Part shown: one piece after another, positions 12,366-25,140 of the stretch | Position numbering within the stretch: the stretch's first letter is position 1 | How the letters are laid out: the number at the start of each line of letters is the position of its first letter | From: Pteria penguin | Taxonomy: Eukaryota > Mollusca > Bivalvia > Pterioida > Pteriidae | Length of the DNA stretch: 64,000 nucleotides | Assembly (NCBI GenBank): GCA_035048485.1 | Contig: CM068581.1 | Coordinates: 61,228,893 to 61,292,892, forward strand | Direction: 5' to 3' | The notes under the pieces: generated by a model | The model's input: only the letters and a program-made list of their open reading frames with translations | What the model was told of the DNA's origin: nothing | Databases searched by the model: none | Position numbers and translations under genes: made by a program

Positions 12366-13997
12366 GTAAGTGTATTTGTTTTTGAATAGACAATGATAAC
12401 TATAGCTTCCGGTACAGTACGTAAACTGACATATATAATTATTATACTGTACAGAAATTCAGAATAGTGTACAGTGTCACTGTAAATAACTGAGTAAACC
12501 TGAAAGGCAGTTGTAGGCCCTATGGTAATTTGGTAAACTAAAAACTAAAGGGTAAACTATTAGTTTAACTAAAGCTTGTCATGGTGATCCAGTGGTCATT
12601 AAATGACGTTAATGGCAATTAATGACCTGTCGTTCTGAATCAGACTGTGCTGATATCTTAATTTTTTGAAGACAATTGTCAATTTAGCCTAAATTTTAAA
12701 ATTTTAGGATCTGCAGATGGTAAGAAAAAGTTGGCCAAAGATGTCATTAAAACTCGATCTATCATGCTCCTAATTTTTATCATGTTCACTGTGGTAGCAT
12801 GGACCATTATCAGTGTCCGTTTACAGGTTGTAGACAATGACTCTGTACAGTGTACCCCAATGACAATGTGTATAAAATGATTGGTGCACTGGGTCATTGC
12901 GTTTACGATCTGTGCATCCGCTGTGCGAAGCTGGCCAATTCTTTTTTCCATCGCTCTCTATAATGATTCATATTTGAACCTACAAATTGCCAAACGAATA
13001 GGTTTTTTGAGGTGCATGCTGCCAATTGAAATATGGGTGTAGCCATATATTGTTTACACATATTGACATGGAATTCCTTTTGCTGGCCAGCTTCCCATAG
13101 CAGACACTGATTGGTCAGTGAGATCTACCACAGCGAAAATGTGAAAAACTAAGGAGCGTGATAGATCGGGTTTTGATGAGATTCAGGACAAAGTAACAAG
13201 ATCCTGTAAACTTGTTCCATGCCTTAATTGCATCCATATACACTACAATTATGCATCTTGCATGTACATCCAGGACTGTATGGACAATATTAAGCTCTTG
13301 TCATGAAGAACCTATGTGTGAAGTATCAGAGCTCAACCACTATACTGAATTGAAAGATATATCCCAGGTTAAAGTTTTTTGTGCACAGTTAGATGCAGAC
13401 TTAATTCGAAGTGCATGGTACTTGTATGAAAGTTATAGCTCTCCGGACATTTTGTCCTGGCGAGCTAAAATTTCAAATATCAATGCAGTACTTGTACTAT
13501 AGCCAGTAAAACCCAATTACAGTTAAATTAAAGTAATGTATAGCTTCATAACAGTGGATGCAAAATAAAAATATTGCACATTCTTCACATAAATGAAAAC
13601 ATTCTCAGTGTCAAGATCTGAAGTAAGATTAACACACATATAACTTGAAGGAGGTGCCTTTGTCAAAAAGAGGAATTTCTGCAGATCAGTTACATAAAAT
13701 AAAATGAATCAGAGTGATTTAGAAAGATGTATTGTTGTGTTTGGTTTTATTCTAAACGAAATTACTGATTTAAATTCGAGAAAATCATGATACTTTCTAG
13801 CTTTTCATGTGCTTAAAGTGCTTATATGAGCAATATAATCCATGTAAACCTTTTGTTATCAATAGCACTTAAAGTATACCAGTAATTAGCAAATTAGTTA
13901 GAGTTTGTTCCACGAATACACATGTACATGTGTTTAAAGATCAAACTGATACAAATTACAATACAATTTAAAACATATATATATATATATATAGATA
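12366..13997 (+). other. probable SKA1 5' UTR intron and leader
   Basis: A donor at 12366 and an acceptor-like run (alternating TA ending in TATAG near 13994), four bases before the SKA1 ATG, fit a single 5' UTR intron. The rest of the interval is the foldback element and unassigned sequence. The frame at 13212-13502 has no family resemblance and is not called. Confidence 0.4.
12705..13210. mobile_element. old foldback/MITE element in SKA1 5' intron
   Basis: The segment at about 12745-12840 (CATTAAAACTCGATCTATCA and onward) is mirrored at about 13100-13185, whose reverse complement begins CATCAAAACCCGATCTATCA. Similarity continues through CACTGTGGTAG / GCTGTGGTAG and ATCAGTGTC for roughly 80-100 bp. 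The arms are clearly diverged. The element lies between the two divergent genes. Confidence 0.7.
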
Positions 13998-16900
13998 ATG
14001 GAGACAGCAGCAGGAGTACTTCTGAAGCTATCAGATTGTTTCCTGTCAAAGTTATCAGACATTAGTACCATTCTGGACCTTAGTCAAGCAAGTGACCCGG
14101 AGAAGGATTCGTATCTACAAGTTATCGAGCAGTGTATGGAAGAAACAGCTGGTCTGGCGCATATTGTAAGACTTCTAAAACTAGAGGTGGATAAACAGAA
14201 AAATGATCTAGAGAGATTCAAGGTTAGAATTCTATCACTGAATACTGAAAAAAGATTGTTTTTGTTGTAGTAGCAATTTACAAAACTGTTTATAGATAGA
14301 TTAATACTTATGAAATAGAATAAAGTGTGACTTTAGGGGACTGAATCATCAAATAATTCAGAGGGCTGTAACAAAACTAATCGGAATTTTCACCTCTGAC
14401 TAGCTGTAATGGTTTCTTCAAGGGCACTTGCCTTTGATTAAGTATAATATATTATGTACAGTTCTGCATTCTCCAGTTTTCTCTACTTCAGAATACTGGC
14501 TGCTATCATATTGTTCAATTATTCTTAAGTGTGGCTAAAAGTGATTCAATTACCGTATGTACATTATTTATAAGAAATTTTCTGTTTTAAAAAGTTCATT
14601 GGATGATATAATTCTCCAAAGTTTACATACATGTAGGTCAACAATAGTCTATTAGTCAACAATAATGAAAAACAAATCATTGTGCTGTTTAGGACATCAA
14701 AGAGAAATTCATAGAAAGGAAAGCCATCATAGAATTTTGTAGTCAGAGTATTCCAGATCATTTACCAAAGCCAAAGCATGAGCATGCAAGGTAGGTAGTA
14801 ATCATAAATAATTTGCTCTGCCACTTCCTTTACATTAAATCTAACACCACACATACAAAGTATCAATAGCATGTCATTAATTACGATTTGTTAGTCTCTT
14901 ACCTGTAAAAATGGAGGGGACTATAGGTCTCCACTCCATCTGTCTATCCATCTGTCTGAGATGGTTTGGTTTTCCAGACTTTTTTTGCAACCATTATTAA
15001 AGTTATTGACTTGAAATTAAAATTGGCATGTAGCTTTATGTCAAAAAGTTACAGATCAAGTTTGAGTTTGGTCATAATTGATAAATTGTTGTAATACATG
15101 TAGTTATGGCAGAAAGTGGTTGGAGACACATACTGATTCTACATTGTACTCACATACTGATTCTACATTGTACTCACATACTGATTCTACATTGTACTCA
15201 CATACTGATTCTACTTTGTACTCACATACTGATTCTACATTGTACTCACATACTGATTCTACATTGTACTCACATACTGATTATACTGATTCTACATTGT
15301 ACTCACATACTGATTCTACATTGTACTTACATACTGATTCTACAATGTACTCACATACTGATTCTACATTGTACTCATGGACTGATTCTACATTGTACTC
15401 ACAGACTGATTCTACATTGTACTCACATACTGATTCTACATTGTACTTACATACTGATTCTACATTGTACTCACATACTGATTCTACATTGTACTCATGG
15501 ACTGATTCTACATTGTACTCATGGACTGATTCTACAATGTACTCAAATACTGATTCTACATTGTACTCACATACTGATTCTACATTGTACTCACATACTG
15601 ATTCTACATTGTACTCACATACTGATTCTACATTGTACTCACATACTGACTCACATACTGACTCACAGACTGATTCTACATTGTACTCATGGACTGATTC
15701 TACATTGTACTTACATACTGATTCTACATTGTACTCACGGACTGATTCTACATTGTACTCACATGCTGATTCTTTTGTATGCTGTATAAGTTATTTAGTT
15801 TCTTTTGATGATCAAATTACCGTTACATTTTTAAATTTGTCAAATGATTTAGGTCCCCATTGATTCAAATACCCTGTAGGACTAGAAATCACTAGAAATC
15901 TGTCTGTTGGTCAAAACTTTGGTTGTGATGTAATAAATCAAAATGTATCTCAGAAAGTTTTCAACCCACAGTTTTCATATTTCACTTACAGATTCAGAGT
16001 GACAGGGCTCGAAATTCGCAGTCGTCCAGTCATCAAAAACAACCTCAAACCTCTTCAGGCAACCTAAAATTTTAGTAATTATAATGGAAATCGTCTGAAT
16101 TTCCTTTAAAATTGCCGATTTGACAACCTAAAATTTTTGTGAATTTCGAGCCCTGGAGTGATGGGAGGAATCATTAACATATTTATAGATTTAAGAGTCA
16201 AAGCTCAAGGTCAAACAGCAGGGCTTTTCATGACTTTCAGTATTCTAGTTTCATCCAGAATTTCTTAAAATTTTGCATCAGTTTCAATTAATAACAGGAT
16301 TGGGTTTTTAAGGGGACTGAAAAATTAACAATGTATCTATACTGAGCTATATTTTGTGGAATGTAAAATAAAACAAACTGTTTAAAAGAGGAGGGTGTAT
16401 GCCAATCTGAACTTGTTAACCATTACAGAAAGGAATAAAGAAAAATCTCTGATAAATACAGCAGCCACTTAAGTCTGATGACAAGCAGCAGAGAAATATG
16501 GTGCTAATTCATGTTCCATCATTCAAGTTTTTATGCCTCTGACAAACCTACAAATACCCATTTGTCAAATGGTATTGAATTGTCTTATAGTTTCTGTGGC
16601 ATAAAGTTCCTGTGCAACTTGCTATTAGAATTTACCATCTGTATTTATATACGGGTACTCCATAATGCATTATTTTTTGATAAATCATGCTGAGGAGTCA
16701 TCACAAATAAATTGTGACCAAAACAGGAATGATGAGTTGAATGCTGTTGTATTATGTGATGTACCACAGACAACTCTTTATAGCAACTCCTTCTTGGGGA
16801 ACAAAATGTACTTCCATAATTCATTTGTTACAAATTTTATCATGACATGTATTGGGGTGGGTTCCCCAAAAACCAAATTTTGAAAAAAAAATTGATCTAG

Positions 16901-19900
16901 GATTAACAGTATGAAATATATATTTCAAAAAAGGCTTTATAAGACAGTTATTTTATATACTGGCCATTATTGGGTTAAAATCAAATCAAATTTTTATGGT
17001 CCATGGTGTTGGAATTGGGGATTTCACAGCCCTTTGCTATGTATTAATTTAGGAATTTTAAGCAAAAATATATATGAAGAAATTTATACATATAGTGTCT
17101 GTTGTATGTGACAATCAGTACTAGTATTACTACAAAGCAATTTTCCTTGAATCTAATTATACAAAAATTGTGTTTAACAACACATTTACACATGCTGAAA
17201 TAGGTTTCTGTCATGATTTTTCCAAAAATGTACCTAATTGCATGATTGATTCAGGCTATCTCAGGACTAATTTATGTAATCAAGGATTATGTTTTATTGT
17301 AAATCTCATCAAGGATAAGGCTTTATTATAGAGGAAACCAAAGATAATGTTTTATTATAAATGTAATCTAGGATCAGGCTATAAATAAAATCAAGGATTA
17401 GGCTATTTTATAAGAATGATTAAAGATTAGGCTATGTTATAAAGATAATCAAGGATTAGGTTATGTTATAAATATAATTAAGGATTAGGCTATGTTATAA
17501 AGATAATCAAGGATTAGGCTATGTTATAAATATAATTAAGGATTAGGCTATATTATAAGTATAATCAAGGAATAGGCTAAGTTATAAATATAATCAAGGA
17601 TTAGGCTACATGTATGCTATAAATATAATCAAGGATTAGGCTACATGTATGTTATAAATACAATCAAGGATTAGGCTATGTTATAAATATAATCAAAGAG
17701 TAGGCTATGCTATAAATATAATCAAGGATTAGGCTATGTTATAAATATAATCAAGGATTAGGCTATGCTATAAATATAATCAAGGATTAGGCTATTTTAT
17801 AAATATAATCAAGGATTAGGCTATGTTATAAATATAATCAAGGATTAGGCTTTGTTATAAACATAATCAAGGATTAGGCTATGTTATGAATATAATCAAG
17901 GATTAGGCTATGTTATAAATATAATCAAGGATTAGGCTATGTTATAAATATAATCAAGGATTAGGCTATGTTATAAATATAATCAAGGATTAGGCTTTGT
18001 TATAAACATAATCAAGGATTAGGCTATGTTATGAATATAATCAAGGATTAGGCTATGTTATAAATATAATCAAGGATTAGGCTATGTTATGAATATAATC
18101 AAGGATTAGGCTATGTTATGAATATAATCAAGGATTAGGCTATGTTATGAATATAATCAAGGATTAGGCTATGTTATAAATATAATCAAGGATTAGGCTA
18201 TGTTATGAATATAATCAAGGATTAGGCTATGTTATGAATATAATCAAGGATTAGGCTATGTTATAAATATAATCAAGGATTAGGCTATGTTATGAATATA
18301 ATCAAGGATTAGGCTATGTTATGAATATAATCAAGGATTAGGCTATGTTATGAATATAATCAAGGATTAGGCTATGTTATAAATATAATCAAGGATTAGG
18401 CTATGTTATGAATATAATCAAGGATTAGGCTATGTTATGAATATAATCAAGGATTAGGCTATGTTATAAATATAATCAAGGATTAGGCTATGTTATGAAT
18501 ATAATCAAGGATTAGGCTATCCTATAAATAAAATCAAGGATTAATCTATGTTATAATATAATTAAGTATTAGGCTATGTTAAAAATGTAATCAAGTATTT
18601 TGCTTTATTAGAAATTTTCAATATGATCTGCACCAAAGTATTGTATTTTATAATTTCTCAGCATTTCTTGATAGTTGGAAAGAAAGTGCTCAATTGTACA
18701 TCAGTTACCTTAAACAAGGAAAAGATCATGGTAATCATGGAACTTGGGAAATCAGTTTTTTATGTTTTAAAGAAAGTTGTGGAATTGAAGCTTAATTGGC
18801 GTATAGTACAATATAGGCACTGCTCTAAATTGTGGAAGTATAACATTGTATAATGTATATAGCTACCTACTTTCAGTGAGATATTCTGATTGTGGAGAGA
18901 AATGAGAAATGATACATGTATATATTTACCAACCTGTATCTCCATTATTCGTGTGGCAAAGATTGTACAAATAATATTTCAATTTTGGCCTTGTTTATTT
19001 TTTTCAGTGAGGTACCAAAGTCAAAACCGAAAATACTTCATCAAGAACCACAAGTAAATCCAGCTCATCTCCAGGCTTCTAAGATTCAGAGCAACCAAAG
19101 AAAACCATACAAGTCTGTATATGTTCCCACTGTAGAGTACATCACTGTGGAAGACTTTGATACAGTTCCAAAGTAAGTACAGTGAAATCTAATATTACCT
19201 ACATGTCTATGTCTGTGTGAACTATCTGGGAAATTTTAAGTGTGTATTGTAGATATAAATAAAAACTGTACAGATTTGAGTGTGATGGGCTGCACTGAAA
19301 TCACCTTATCTGTCTGTGGAAATTGAGATGATAAGGTAATTGTTTCGATCATATAACAGTATTTACTTTTTTCCTTTCATTATTCGTATTTGGTTTGGTA
19401 TTATGAGACCTGATTACACAGGACGATACCATTAAGCATCAGTAAGGTAGGGGTTAGGAGCTGAAGATGTGCCCTATTGATTTTGAGATTGAAAAGTCAA
19501 AGATCAAGGTCATAGAACCTTGATGGGTGAAACGTTTTCCGGGTTATAACTTTACATTCCACTTGTTGTTATGAAACTTCACATACGTACTCCCCGTGGG
19601 TCTTGGATATGTCCTGTTGATTTGAGGATCAAATGGTCAAAGGTCAAGGTCATAGTGAAAAAAGGTATAAAATCTACAGTAAGAAAATGTTTTGCAACTT
19701 GGCATTTTGCATCTTTGATGCCACTTTCCATTTACTCTATTGATTTACAGTAGTATCATTTGTAGGAGTGTATCCTCATTATAAGTTATGAAAATGAATG
19801 AGAATTTTTACAGGTATATGAAAGGACGCATAAACTACAACCAAATTAACCATGCTGTTGATGAATTAAATAAAGCCTATAAAGAAAAGTATAAAATCTT

Positions 19901-21298
19901 AGGAATGAAGAGATCTGCTTTAAATGATGTAAACAGAAAAAGAGTGGAAGTTTATAAACGACAAGAGACAAATAACACGGCAGGTAAGACCAGAGTTTCT
20001 TATTAGTTATATAACATAGATAGTGAGAGGAGAGTTTATTACTGTCTAGGCGTGGTCCCTTCTGTCAATGAATTTTCTTAATATTTCAACAAATCAATAT
20101 AAATGAAGAAAACTTGATATGCACCTTTCCAATTCATTTTGTTGTAACTCCTCAGCATATTTTCGCAAGAAGAAAAGTATACTTTAATTACAAAACTATG
20201 GAAGATTTAAAATTTAGATAGGGCCTTTTCTGTAGTAAATATTACACAAAGTAAACGTCACACGCACTATGATTTATCTGGAACAGTCAAGGATTATTTA
20301 AAAAGTGGAGAGCTGAAAGTTTTCTGAGGCGTAACCTCAATAAACACTATGTAGGAAAAGAAATTGGAAATAACCCCAGAGGTTAGGGAATGCATCAGGC
20401 GGCTATTTAGATCATTCTTAAAATAGAGAACTGAAATAGAAAGCTTCTAAAGTATTGAAGTTCTTTTATTTGCAAAGAAATAACACCCCTCTGATAATGG
20501 ATTTGTCAAATCTGACATTGTTACCCACCATATATAACTCAATGTTTTAATATTAGAAGGTTCCTATATCTAAATATATTTTCTATTAGTATTCAACACT
20601 AGTGTGCTTATTTGAAGAATTTTACACAGAAAGAGTCGCAACAAAATGAAAATAAAGCAAAGGACGTATAATTCTTACCTTGAATTCGGATTTTAAAATG
20701 TATTTAACTGAGAAAACTCAGTGGCGGGAGGGACCGCTCCCAGATGGTAAATATATATGTTTTATGACATGGAAAACTATTCATTCACAATAATCTTCTA
20801 TATAACCTCTGGTTGTCAGTGAAAGCTCAGCATAGTTAAGTAAGTAGCAGAGTGTTCCCATACACCAAAGATCCCAGTTTCTTTCACTGGATTCATGGTC
20901 ATTTGGTTGTATATGCAATGGCTGGGACATAAAACTCCAGCTTGTGTAGGACTTAATTGATATGCTAAGTCCAGCCTATAGTTCTGGGCAGCCGGTCAGC
21001 GTTTTACCCATATACTGAGAAATAGTGTCACAACAACAGAAGTGAAAAAGTTTCGATTTAGTATTATTTTACCTCAGTGCTTCAAGCACAGTTATTGAAA
21101 AGTACTGTAGATTACACAAGGTTTTTTATTCTTATTTCAGATGAACATTTCATTGTGGATGGAGACATTAAGGAATTTGCTAATTATAAACTAGACAGTG
21201 TTGGTCGAAATATTCTCACAATACTTCGTCATTGTGGTCGCATTAAAGAAATCAGAGGAGGAGGACATACACGCTTTGCTGTTATTGATGTATATTAG
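13998..21298 (+). CDS. SKA1: spindle and kinetochore-associated protein 1 (5 coding exons)
   Basis: Coding exons are 13998-14222, 14693-14790, 19008-19172, 19814-19983 and 21141-21298, all GT-AG with consistent phases, giving 271 residues (human SKA1 is about 255 by recall). Residues 1-95 form the helical N-terminal part used by the family to assemble with SKA2 and SKA3. A Lys/Pro/Gln-rich linker follows at about 100-145. The C-terminal winged-helix microtubule-binding domain covers about 145-271. It has clear family signatures: YMKGRINYNQIN at the exon 4 start, FIVDGDIKEF, and ILRHCGRIKEIRGGGHTRF near the end. The Ska complex couples kinetochores to spindle microtubules in mitosis. Intron 2 (about 4.2 kb) is swollen by two minisatellites and a MITE. 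The gene is divergent from CFAP53. Confidence 0.94.
15118..15775. repeat. 24-bp minisatellite in SKA1 intron 2
   Basis: About 27 units of CATACTGATTCTACATTGTA + CTCA (24 bp) with few variants (GG for AT, ATGTAC for TTGTAC) and a few deleted units near 15280 and 15640-15670. Because 24 is a multiple of three, two plus-strand frames stay open for over 220 codons (a TDSTLYSH-type octapeptide). This is a consequence of the repeat and not evidence of coding. Confidence 0.95.
16003..16155. mobile_element. 153-bp hAT-type MITE in SKA1 intron 2
   Basis: It begins CAGGGCTCGAAATTC and ends with the inverted form GAATTTCGAGCCCTG. GAGTGA directly flanks both ends (15997-16002 and 16156-16161) as a likely target-site duplication. 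The CAGGG termini point to the hAT group, although hAT duplications are usually 8 bp. Confidence 0.75.
17260..18600. repeat. 29-bp minisatellite in SKA1 intron 2
   Basis: About 46 units of 29 bp with consensus AATCAAGGATTAGGCTATGT followed by TATAAATAT. Two alleles of the unit (TTATAAATAT and TTATGAATAT) alternate in the well-conserved core at about 17880-18520. The edges are degenerate, as expected from unequal crossing-over. Confidence 0.95.
19430..19660 (+). repeat. degraded GACCTT/AGGTCA-rich dispersed repeat in SKA1 intron 3
   Basis: It contains two diverged units of the same dispersed family as 23345-25140. Each runs through '...ATGTGCCCTATTGATTTTG' or '...GTCCTGTTGATTTGAGGATC' and then a cluster of AGGTCA-like hexamers. 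At 19634-19652 three half-sites stand in one direction: TGGTCA, one base, AGGTCA, AGGTCA. Confidence 0.55.
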
Positions 21299-22300
21299 AT
21301 TATCATATTGTTATTGAAGCGTTTTAAAGGTCTTCAAAATGTATTACGTATTTGTTTTATATTGAGTATAGGTAATGAATAATATTTCATTAAGTTTATA
21401 AGTATTTTTAGTTTTTCATCACAGAATTCATTATGATATGCTTTATTTTTGAAGTTCATATTTATCACCAGGAAAATTGAAATTTAAAGAATTTTATATA
21501 TCATTGTATGAGGATTTATTATTAGCTCACCTGAGCCATAACCTGACATCTGTCATGCTTCCGTAAACTTTTACATTCTTGACTTATTATCTTAAAGCTC
21601 CTGACAGATTTTGATAAAACTTTGTAAACTTGTAGTACTAGCGAGTCTTTACAAAGTTTGTGATTTTTATTCAGATTTTTGAACAGGTGACCCCTCTTTA
21701 GACTGAAGTATGCCCCAGATAGAAGGTACCCACCTTTGAAAAATCTTAAAATTATCCTTTAGAAAACTTAGATTCTAATAGTATCTTGGTGTTCTAGAGT
21801 GATGTAAAAATCAAGTGTGCACTTTTCATTTTTTATTGCCTTTTTGGACTCAAGCCCAAGATGATACTGTCCTAGTTTGATAAAGTACTTCTTCAGATAC
21901 AGCTGTATACATCATCAAACGGAATGCATCAGTCAGTGATCTTTTTTTTTCTATTACACAAAAAGTGATCTTTTTTTTTTTTTATTATACAAAAAACTAC
22001 ATTGATAAATATATAAATTGCACATAGACGAAACACAAAAGTACACACTTACATTCACCACTCACTCATGGTATAAATACATGTATATATTGAATAACAT
22101 ATCATGATATATAAGTATATATGGTATAATGGTAAGTATCCATATAATATGTACATGTAAATTGACTGTAAAAAATTTTGCAGAGGTATTTACTTATTGA
22201 TATTACTAATTGATATTTATAGCATTGTCTATTAATTACAAACAATATTTAAAATGTACATTGTATAACATTAAGAATTAAAAACATAATGTTATATATA
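21299..22300. other. SKA1 3' flank, AT-rich, no feature recognised
   Basis: It presumably includes the SKA1 3' UTR. No single canonical AATAAA stands out within the first 300 bases. There are two near-identical T-rich segments at about 21945 and 21965 (AAAAGTGATCTTTTTTTTTT-like). Confidence 0.4.
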
Positions 22301-23320
22301 TAGATATAATTCGATATGATCATATAGTTTAAGATTTAAAAGAGGTCTTCTTTTAAAGTATTCCATTTTCTTCAAAGTTTTGCACGTTCCCATATATTAC
22401 AATATATATTTTTAAGTAATATAGTAATCATATTTTATTATAAGCATTTATAGAAATAACACCCTGTTATCTAGACTGTGCATATATAAAGTACATGTAT
22501 ATGGTAAGAAGAATTATAAGGTTTGTCACATCAAACTTTTCATCAGTACTTAGTACATGTATACCAAATATTATATTTTCATTTGATAAGGAAATAAGAA
22601 AACTGGTATACATTATATGTTAATCCAATTTTCAAGTTCGTTCAAAACACTTTTGCAATTAATAAATAGATGCAAAAAAGTTTCTTCTGTTGTTTTGCAA
22701 ATATTACATAGAGGCAAATCTTTTATATGTATCAGATTTAGAAATTTGTTTGTTGCCAAGATTCTGTGTGTTAGTCTCCAATGAAACTAATCTTAAATGG
22801 GTGTCCTCAGTAATATTGAAAGGTAAAGTGTAAATCAGTTTCCAGTCAATTGCTTGTTGCAGTGTAAAATCGTTTTCCCATTTGATTTCATGCTTTTATT
22901 TATTCGAAAAATTATTTATAGAAATATCATACATTTGTCTACAGCCTTTATTAGAAGAGTAAATTATCTTTAGAAATGTTGGAATGACTGTTGAACTTTG
23001 TTGATTTCATTTATATCTTTAAGACATGGCCATGTGGTTAAAATAGAAAGGTTAAGGCCAAGTAAATGGAATATTAATCGAGAAAAAAATTTGGAATTCC
23101 AAAAAAGGAATAAATTCTTTTTTTTTTCATTAGATTTTCAGTATAGAAAAATCCTTTCTTATACAAGCTTGGTAAATACAGTGATTTTTAATGACTCCTA
23201 TATTTTAGTAATACCAGAGGAGGAAATATAAGAATATCATGTGTAACTTTGAGAAGAAATTTTGACATAAACTCATACAATGAAATGTACAGAATGTTGG
23301 TGATTTTGGTTCCATTATGA
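22300..23320 (-). pseudogene. LINE remnant, RT/zf-RVT C-terminal region
   Basis: Minus-strand translation near 22890-22620 gives KWENDFTLQQAIDWKLIYTLPFN in part, then HRILATNKFLN, LPLCNIC and ETFLHLFINC. This is the zinc-ribbon-like segment (CNIC...H.F..C) at the end of L1-type LINE reverse transcriptases. Upstream (about 22900-23300) are weaker matches to the preceding region. Many stops occur, so the copy is dead. A second copy of a similar type lies at 49600-50770. Confidence 0.65.
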
Positions 23321-23344
23321 AATCAATTTTGTATGCTTTTTCAA

Positions 23345-25140
23345 TTTTTTATGCCCACAGATTGATAGATAAGGGGCATATTGTTTTTTGCCAGTTTGAC
23401 CGTTTGTTTGTCTGTCTGATTGCTTGTCTGTTTGTCCGTCTGTTTTTGTCAACTTTATGCTTCACCATCACTTTTGAACTGTGACAGACTTCATATTTGG
23501 CATGAATTCTCCACTAATAAAGCTTTTTTAAATTATGCCAAAGTCACTGACCTTGTGACCTTTGATCTACATTTCAAAATTTGCCTTATTTGGACTTTTT
23601 GCCCATAAGTTTTGAACCGTGAGAGATAGACTTCATATTTTCCATGCATACTCTACTTATAAAGCCCTTTCAAATAACACCAAGGTCATTGACCAGGGGA
23701 CCTTGACCATGACCTTTGACATATATTTCAAAATTTGCCATATGTGGACTTTGTTGCTGCTGGGGGCATTCATGTTTCACAAACAAATGTTGTTTAAATT
23801 CCCATTTTGTCTATTTTCTGTTAAACCCTTGAATTTTCACCTTGGAGGATTGAGTTTTTGTATTTTAACTGATTTTATTGTAGTGAATGTAATTCAAAAG
23901 AAATGGAGTATGAAAAATAATTTCTGGGATTTTTTTCAGAGAGGTATGGTGGGGAGGGGAACAAGATGAGCTTTGATTGGCATCTGCTTCAGACCTGATC
24001 ACATATTTTGTCGAAACTTAGTAGGAATAAAATACTGGAGTGCCTATTTAAATGTGGATTTTTTGGACAAGATCAGTAAAGCGGTGGATCCTTGGCTGGA
24101 TGACATTTCCCTCCTTTAACGAACTACTTCTTTAGATTGTAACTAAGATTATCAAACTTAATGCATTAGAGTGGTCTAAAAGGGTACAAGTATCTTATGA
24201 GGTGTCATTTTTGGTTTCTTTCTGAAATCAAACTTTTTCTTTTTTTTAATATCTATTTGGACTTTCCACAATACTGGTGTCAAGGTGTCAATATAATATA
24301 TCATATAAGGTGTCAATTCAACATATTTCATTTTATTAGCTTGCCAAAACAAACGTCCTGGGAGCTAATATCATGCCCCCAATGTCCGCATCCCCCGTGC
24401 GCAAAACTTTAAACTGACCGTTAACTTTTGAACCATAAGAGATAAGACTTAAATGTTTCATAAATAGATTCCTCGTGCCATCAATTTTTACCTCATGACT
24501 TTGACCTTGGTATTTGACTTACTTTTCATAAACTTTAACCTAGACTGTATCCTTGAATTTTTAGAGAAAGGACTTTGATATTGGAGATGTAGATTCCTTA
24601 TGACCAGACCATTTAGTGCCATATCTTTTGATGTTGTGACCTTGACCTTGGACTTTGATCTACTTTTCAAAAACTTTAACCTGGGCTATATCTTTTGAAC
24701 TGTTATAGATAGGACTTTGATATTTCACATAAAGATCCTGTATAACCAGAAGTTTCATTTGGTGCCATCACTTTTTAGTTTGTGACCTTGACCTTAGACC
24801 TTTACTTACTTTTCAAAATTTTAACTTTGACTATATCTTTTAAACCATAAGAGATAGAGCTTTGACATGTAGATTCCTTTTGACAAGAACTTTCAATTGG
24901 ACTGTGACCTTGGACTTTGACCTACTTTTCAAAAATTATGTTCTGGTTTAATCGTTAGAGCTGTTAGACGTAGAGCTTTGATATTTCATATGGATATTCC
25001 TTCTGCCCATAGCTTTCATTTTGTGCCATCCCTTTTGCCCTTGTGATCTTGAACTTGAACTTTGACTTACTTTTCAAATCACATTACAGACTTTACTTTT
25101 AATGTCCATGACATGATTATGACCAGCATTGGCAAACTAT
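23345..25140 (+). mobile_element. pearl/Helentron-like element with tandem GACCTT-rich core
   Basis: It starts with a hairpin (TATGCCC at 23350-23356, GGGCATA at 23374-23380). A GTTTGTCTGTCTG-type run follows at 23402-23450, then a series of diverged units of about 180-200 bp. Each unit reads roughly '..CATAAGAGATAG.. TTTCATATGGATTCC.. TTTGGTGCCATC.. TGTGACCTTGACCTTGGACT.. ACTTTTCAAAAACTTTAACC'. The units are clearest at about 24490-25080. An unrelated block (about 23930-24400) interrupts the series. The type is assigned from layout only. Confidence 0.6.

Noticed and set aside
13212..13502. 96-codon plus-strand frame between CFAP53 and SKA1
   Set aside because: No family resemblance, begins inside the edge of a foldback element, and would lie in the SKA1 5' UTR intron.
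15078..15863. Two long plus-strand open frames of 261 and 227 codons
   Set aside because: They are produced by the 24-bp minisatellite inside SKA1 intron 2, have no supporting splice or start context, and are pure repeat.
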